DNA of 52,702 bases from Rhodospirillales bacterium (lineage in GTDB: Bacteria > Pseudomonadota > Alphaproteobacteria > Azospirillales > Azospirillaceae), in the NCBI GenBank assembly GCA_947457845.1, contig CANGXM010000002.1, forward strand, positions 1 to 52,702, given 5' to 3'. The stretch's first letter is position 1; each line of letters begins with the position of its first letter. The notes beneath the pieces were generated by a model, which worked only from the letters and a program-made list of their open reading frames with translations, was not told the origin of the DNA and did no database searches. Shown in pieces: positions 51,714 to 52,702 of this stretch. A program made the position numbers and the translations under genes.

Positions 51714-52702
51714 CCGCAGGCGCGATCGACGCCGCGCCCGCCCACCTCCGGGTGGCGGGCGTGGCGAAGCGGTTCGGGGACTTCACCGCACTCGGCGGCG
51801 TCAACCTGACGGCCGGGCGCGGTGAACTCGTCACCCTGCTGGGTCCGTCCGGCTGCGGGAAGACCACGCTGCTCCGCGTGGTCGCCGGCTTCCTCGAACA
51901 GGATGCCGGCACCGTCGTCGTCGGCGGCCGGACCCTGGACGGGGTTCCGCCGCACCGGCGGAACTTCGGCATGGTGTTCCAGAACTACGCGATCTTCCCG
52001 CACCTGTCGGTCGCCGACAACGTGGCCTACGGCCTCGCACCCCGCGGCATCCGCGGGTCGGACGCTCGGGTGCGTGTGCGGGCGGCGCTCGAGCGCGTGC
52101 GCCTCGGCGCGCTGGCCGACCGCTTTCCCGACGCCATGTCGGGCGGGCAGAAGCAGCGCGTGGGCCTCGCCCGCGCCATGGTGATCGAGCCCGAACTCCT
52201 CCTGATGGACGAGCCGCTGTCGAACCTTGACGCCAAGCTGCGGGTGGAGATGCGCTCCGAGATCCGGCTGATGCAGCGCGACCTCGGCATCACCACGCTC
52301 TACGTCACCCACGACCAGGAGGAGGCGCTCGCCATCTCCGACCGGGTCGCGGTGATGGAGAAGGGCGCCATCCGGCAGGTGGCCGACCCCCGCACGATCT
52401 TCGAGGACCCCGCCCACGCCTTCGTCGCCGACTTCATCGGCAGCTGCAACTGGTTCGACGGGCGGCTGGACGGCGGAACGGTGACGCTGGCGGGCGGGGC
52501 GCGCGTGCCGCTGCCCGGCTCGGCCGCCGTCTCCGGCGCCGTCCGGGTCGCGGTCCGGACCGAGGACCTGCGCCTCGCCGAACCGGCCGAGGACGCGCCC
52601 GCGATCGCCGGGCGGATGCAGCTCGCGAGCTTCCTGGGCACCCGCACCCGGGCGAGCGTCCTGCCCGACGCGGGGGGCGCCCCGATCGAGGCCGACCTGC
52701 CG
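51710..52702 (+). CDS. ABC transporter ATP-binding protein (FbpC/PotA type), 3' end outside window
   Basis: 331 codons visible, with no stop before the window end. It starts at GTG, overlapping the binding-protein stop (GTGA). Walker A GPSGCGKTT, the NYAIFPHLSVADNVAYG Q-loop region, signature MSGGQKQR, Walker [13 protein letters not shown] and the H-loop YVTHDQEEA are present. A C-terminal TOBE-like domain begins near residue 240 (FIGSCNWFDG). The gene order binding protein-ATPase predicts that the permease gene or genes follow beyond the window. Confidence 0.9.
   Translation, partial: MTAGAIDAAPAHLRVAGVAKRFGDFTALGGVNLTAGRGELVTLLGPSGCGKTTLLRVVAGFLEQDAGTVVVGGRTLDGVPPHRRNFGMVFQNYAIFPHLSVADNVAYGLAPRGIRGSDARVRVRAALERVRLGALADRFPDAMSGGQKQRVGLARAMVIEPELLLMDEPLSNLDAKLRVEMRSEIRLMQRDLGITTLYVTHDQEEALAISDRVAVMEKGAIRQVADPRTIFEDPAHAFVADFIGSCNWFDGRLDGGTVTLAGGARVPLPGSAAVSGAVRVAVRTEDLRLAEPAEDAPAIAGRMQLASFLGTRTRASVLPDAGGAPIEADLP

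Overview
The window is about 70% GC, with dense gene packing, many ATGA or TGATG gene junctions and strong G/C bias at third codon positions. Together with the large set of periplasmic binding-protein transporters, this points to a soil or rhizosphere alphaproteobacterium, perhaps of the Rhodospirillales/Hyphomicrobiales type. That placement is inference. There is no rRNA, tRNA, CRISPR array, integrase or transposase, so it looks like an ordinary chromosomal or megaplasmid catabolic region. No gene-free stretch exceeds 300 bases.

Layout. (1) 1-3216: a gentisate-type aromatic ring-cleavage operon on the minus strand (gentisate dioxygenase, FAH-family hydrolase, start of a molybdenum hydroxylase large subunit) with a divergent IclR regulator and a clear operator. 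(2) 3259-6918: a GntR/FCD regulator followed by a coupled alpha/beta-hydrolase, LLM flavin oxidoreductase and SDR cassette. (3) 7011-12871: an aldo-keto reductase, then a complete branched-chain-amino-acid-type (HAAT) ABC transporter. (4) 12903-20802: a zinc alcohol dehydrogenase divergent from a plus-strand run of SDR, creatininase-like amidase, gamma-glutamyltransferase, D-2-hydroxyacid dehydrogenase, ICMT-like methyltransferase, Rid protein and MBL lipoprotein. (5) 20803-26158: a second Rid protein and a second complete HAAT transporter. (6) 26231-27810: a small ORF, a formamidase-like hydrolase and an SRPBCC protein. (7) 27990-34356: a DUF1028 protein in one operon with a complete dipeptide/oligopeptide ABC transporter. 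(8) 34377-40339: ugpBAEC on the minus strand, followed by a TIM-barrel protein and a DUF1868 2H phosphoesterase, with a Pho-box-like promoter. (9) 40525-42211: a secreted nuclease and a prolyl aminopeptidase. (10) 42183-49620: an IlvD/Edd dehydratase, beta-hydroxyacid dehydrogenase, TRAP transporter and SDR operon, preceded by a MetE-like protein. (11) 49832-52702: a metallophosphoesterase divergent from the start of a ferric-iron/phosphonate-type ABC transporter, cut by the window end.

How the genes work together. Most blocks pair one high-affinity importer with a few soluble oxidoreductases or hydrolases. This is the usual pattern of substrate-specific scavenging operons. The best candidate for an undescribed system is block 8. 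A phosphate-starvation-type promoter drives a recognisable glycerol-3-phosphate/glycerophosphodiester importer, but the usual UgpQ phosphodiesterase is not seen. Its place is taken by a metal-dependent TIM-barrel protein and a 2H phosphoesterase, a family associated with (cyclic) phosphodiester chemistry. Block 7 (DUF1028 plus a peptide importer) and the amidase/GGT/Rid run are weaker candidates. A family of CCCTCTCCC palindromic repeats, partly in head-to-head pairs, sits at operon ends.
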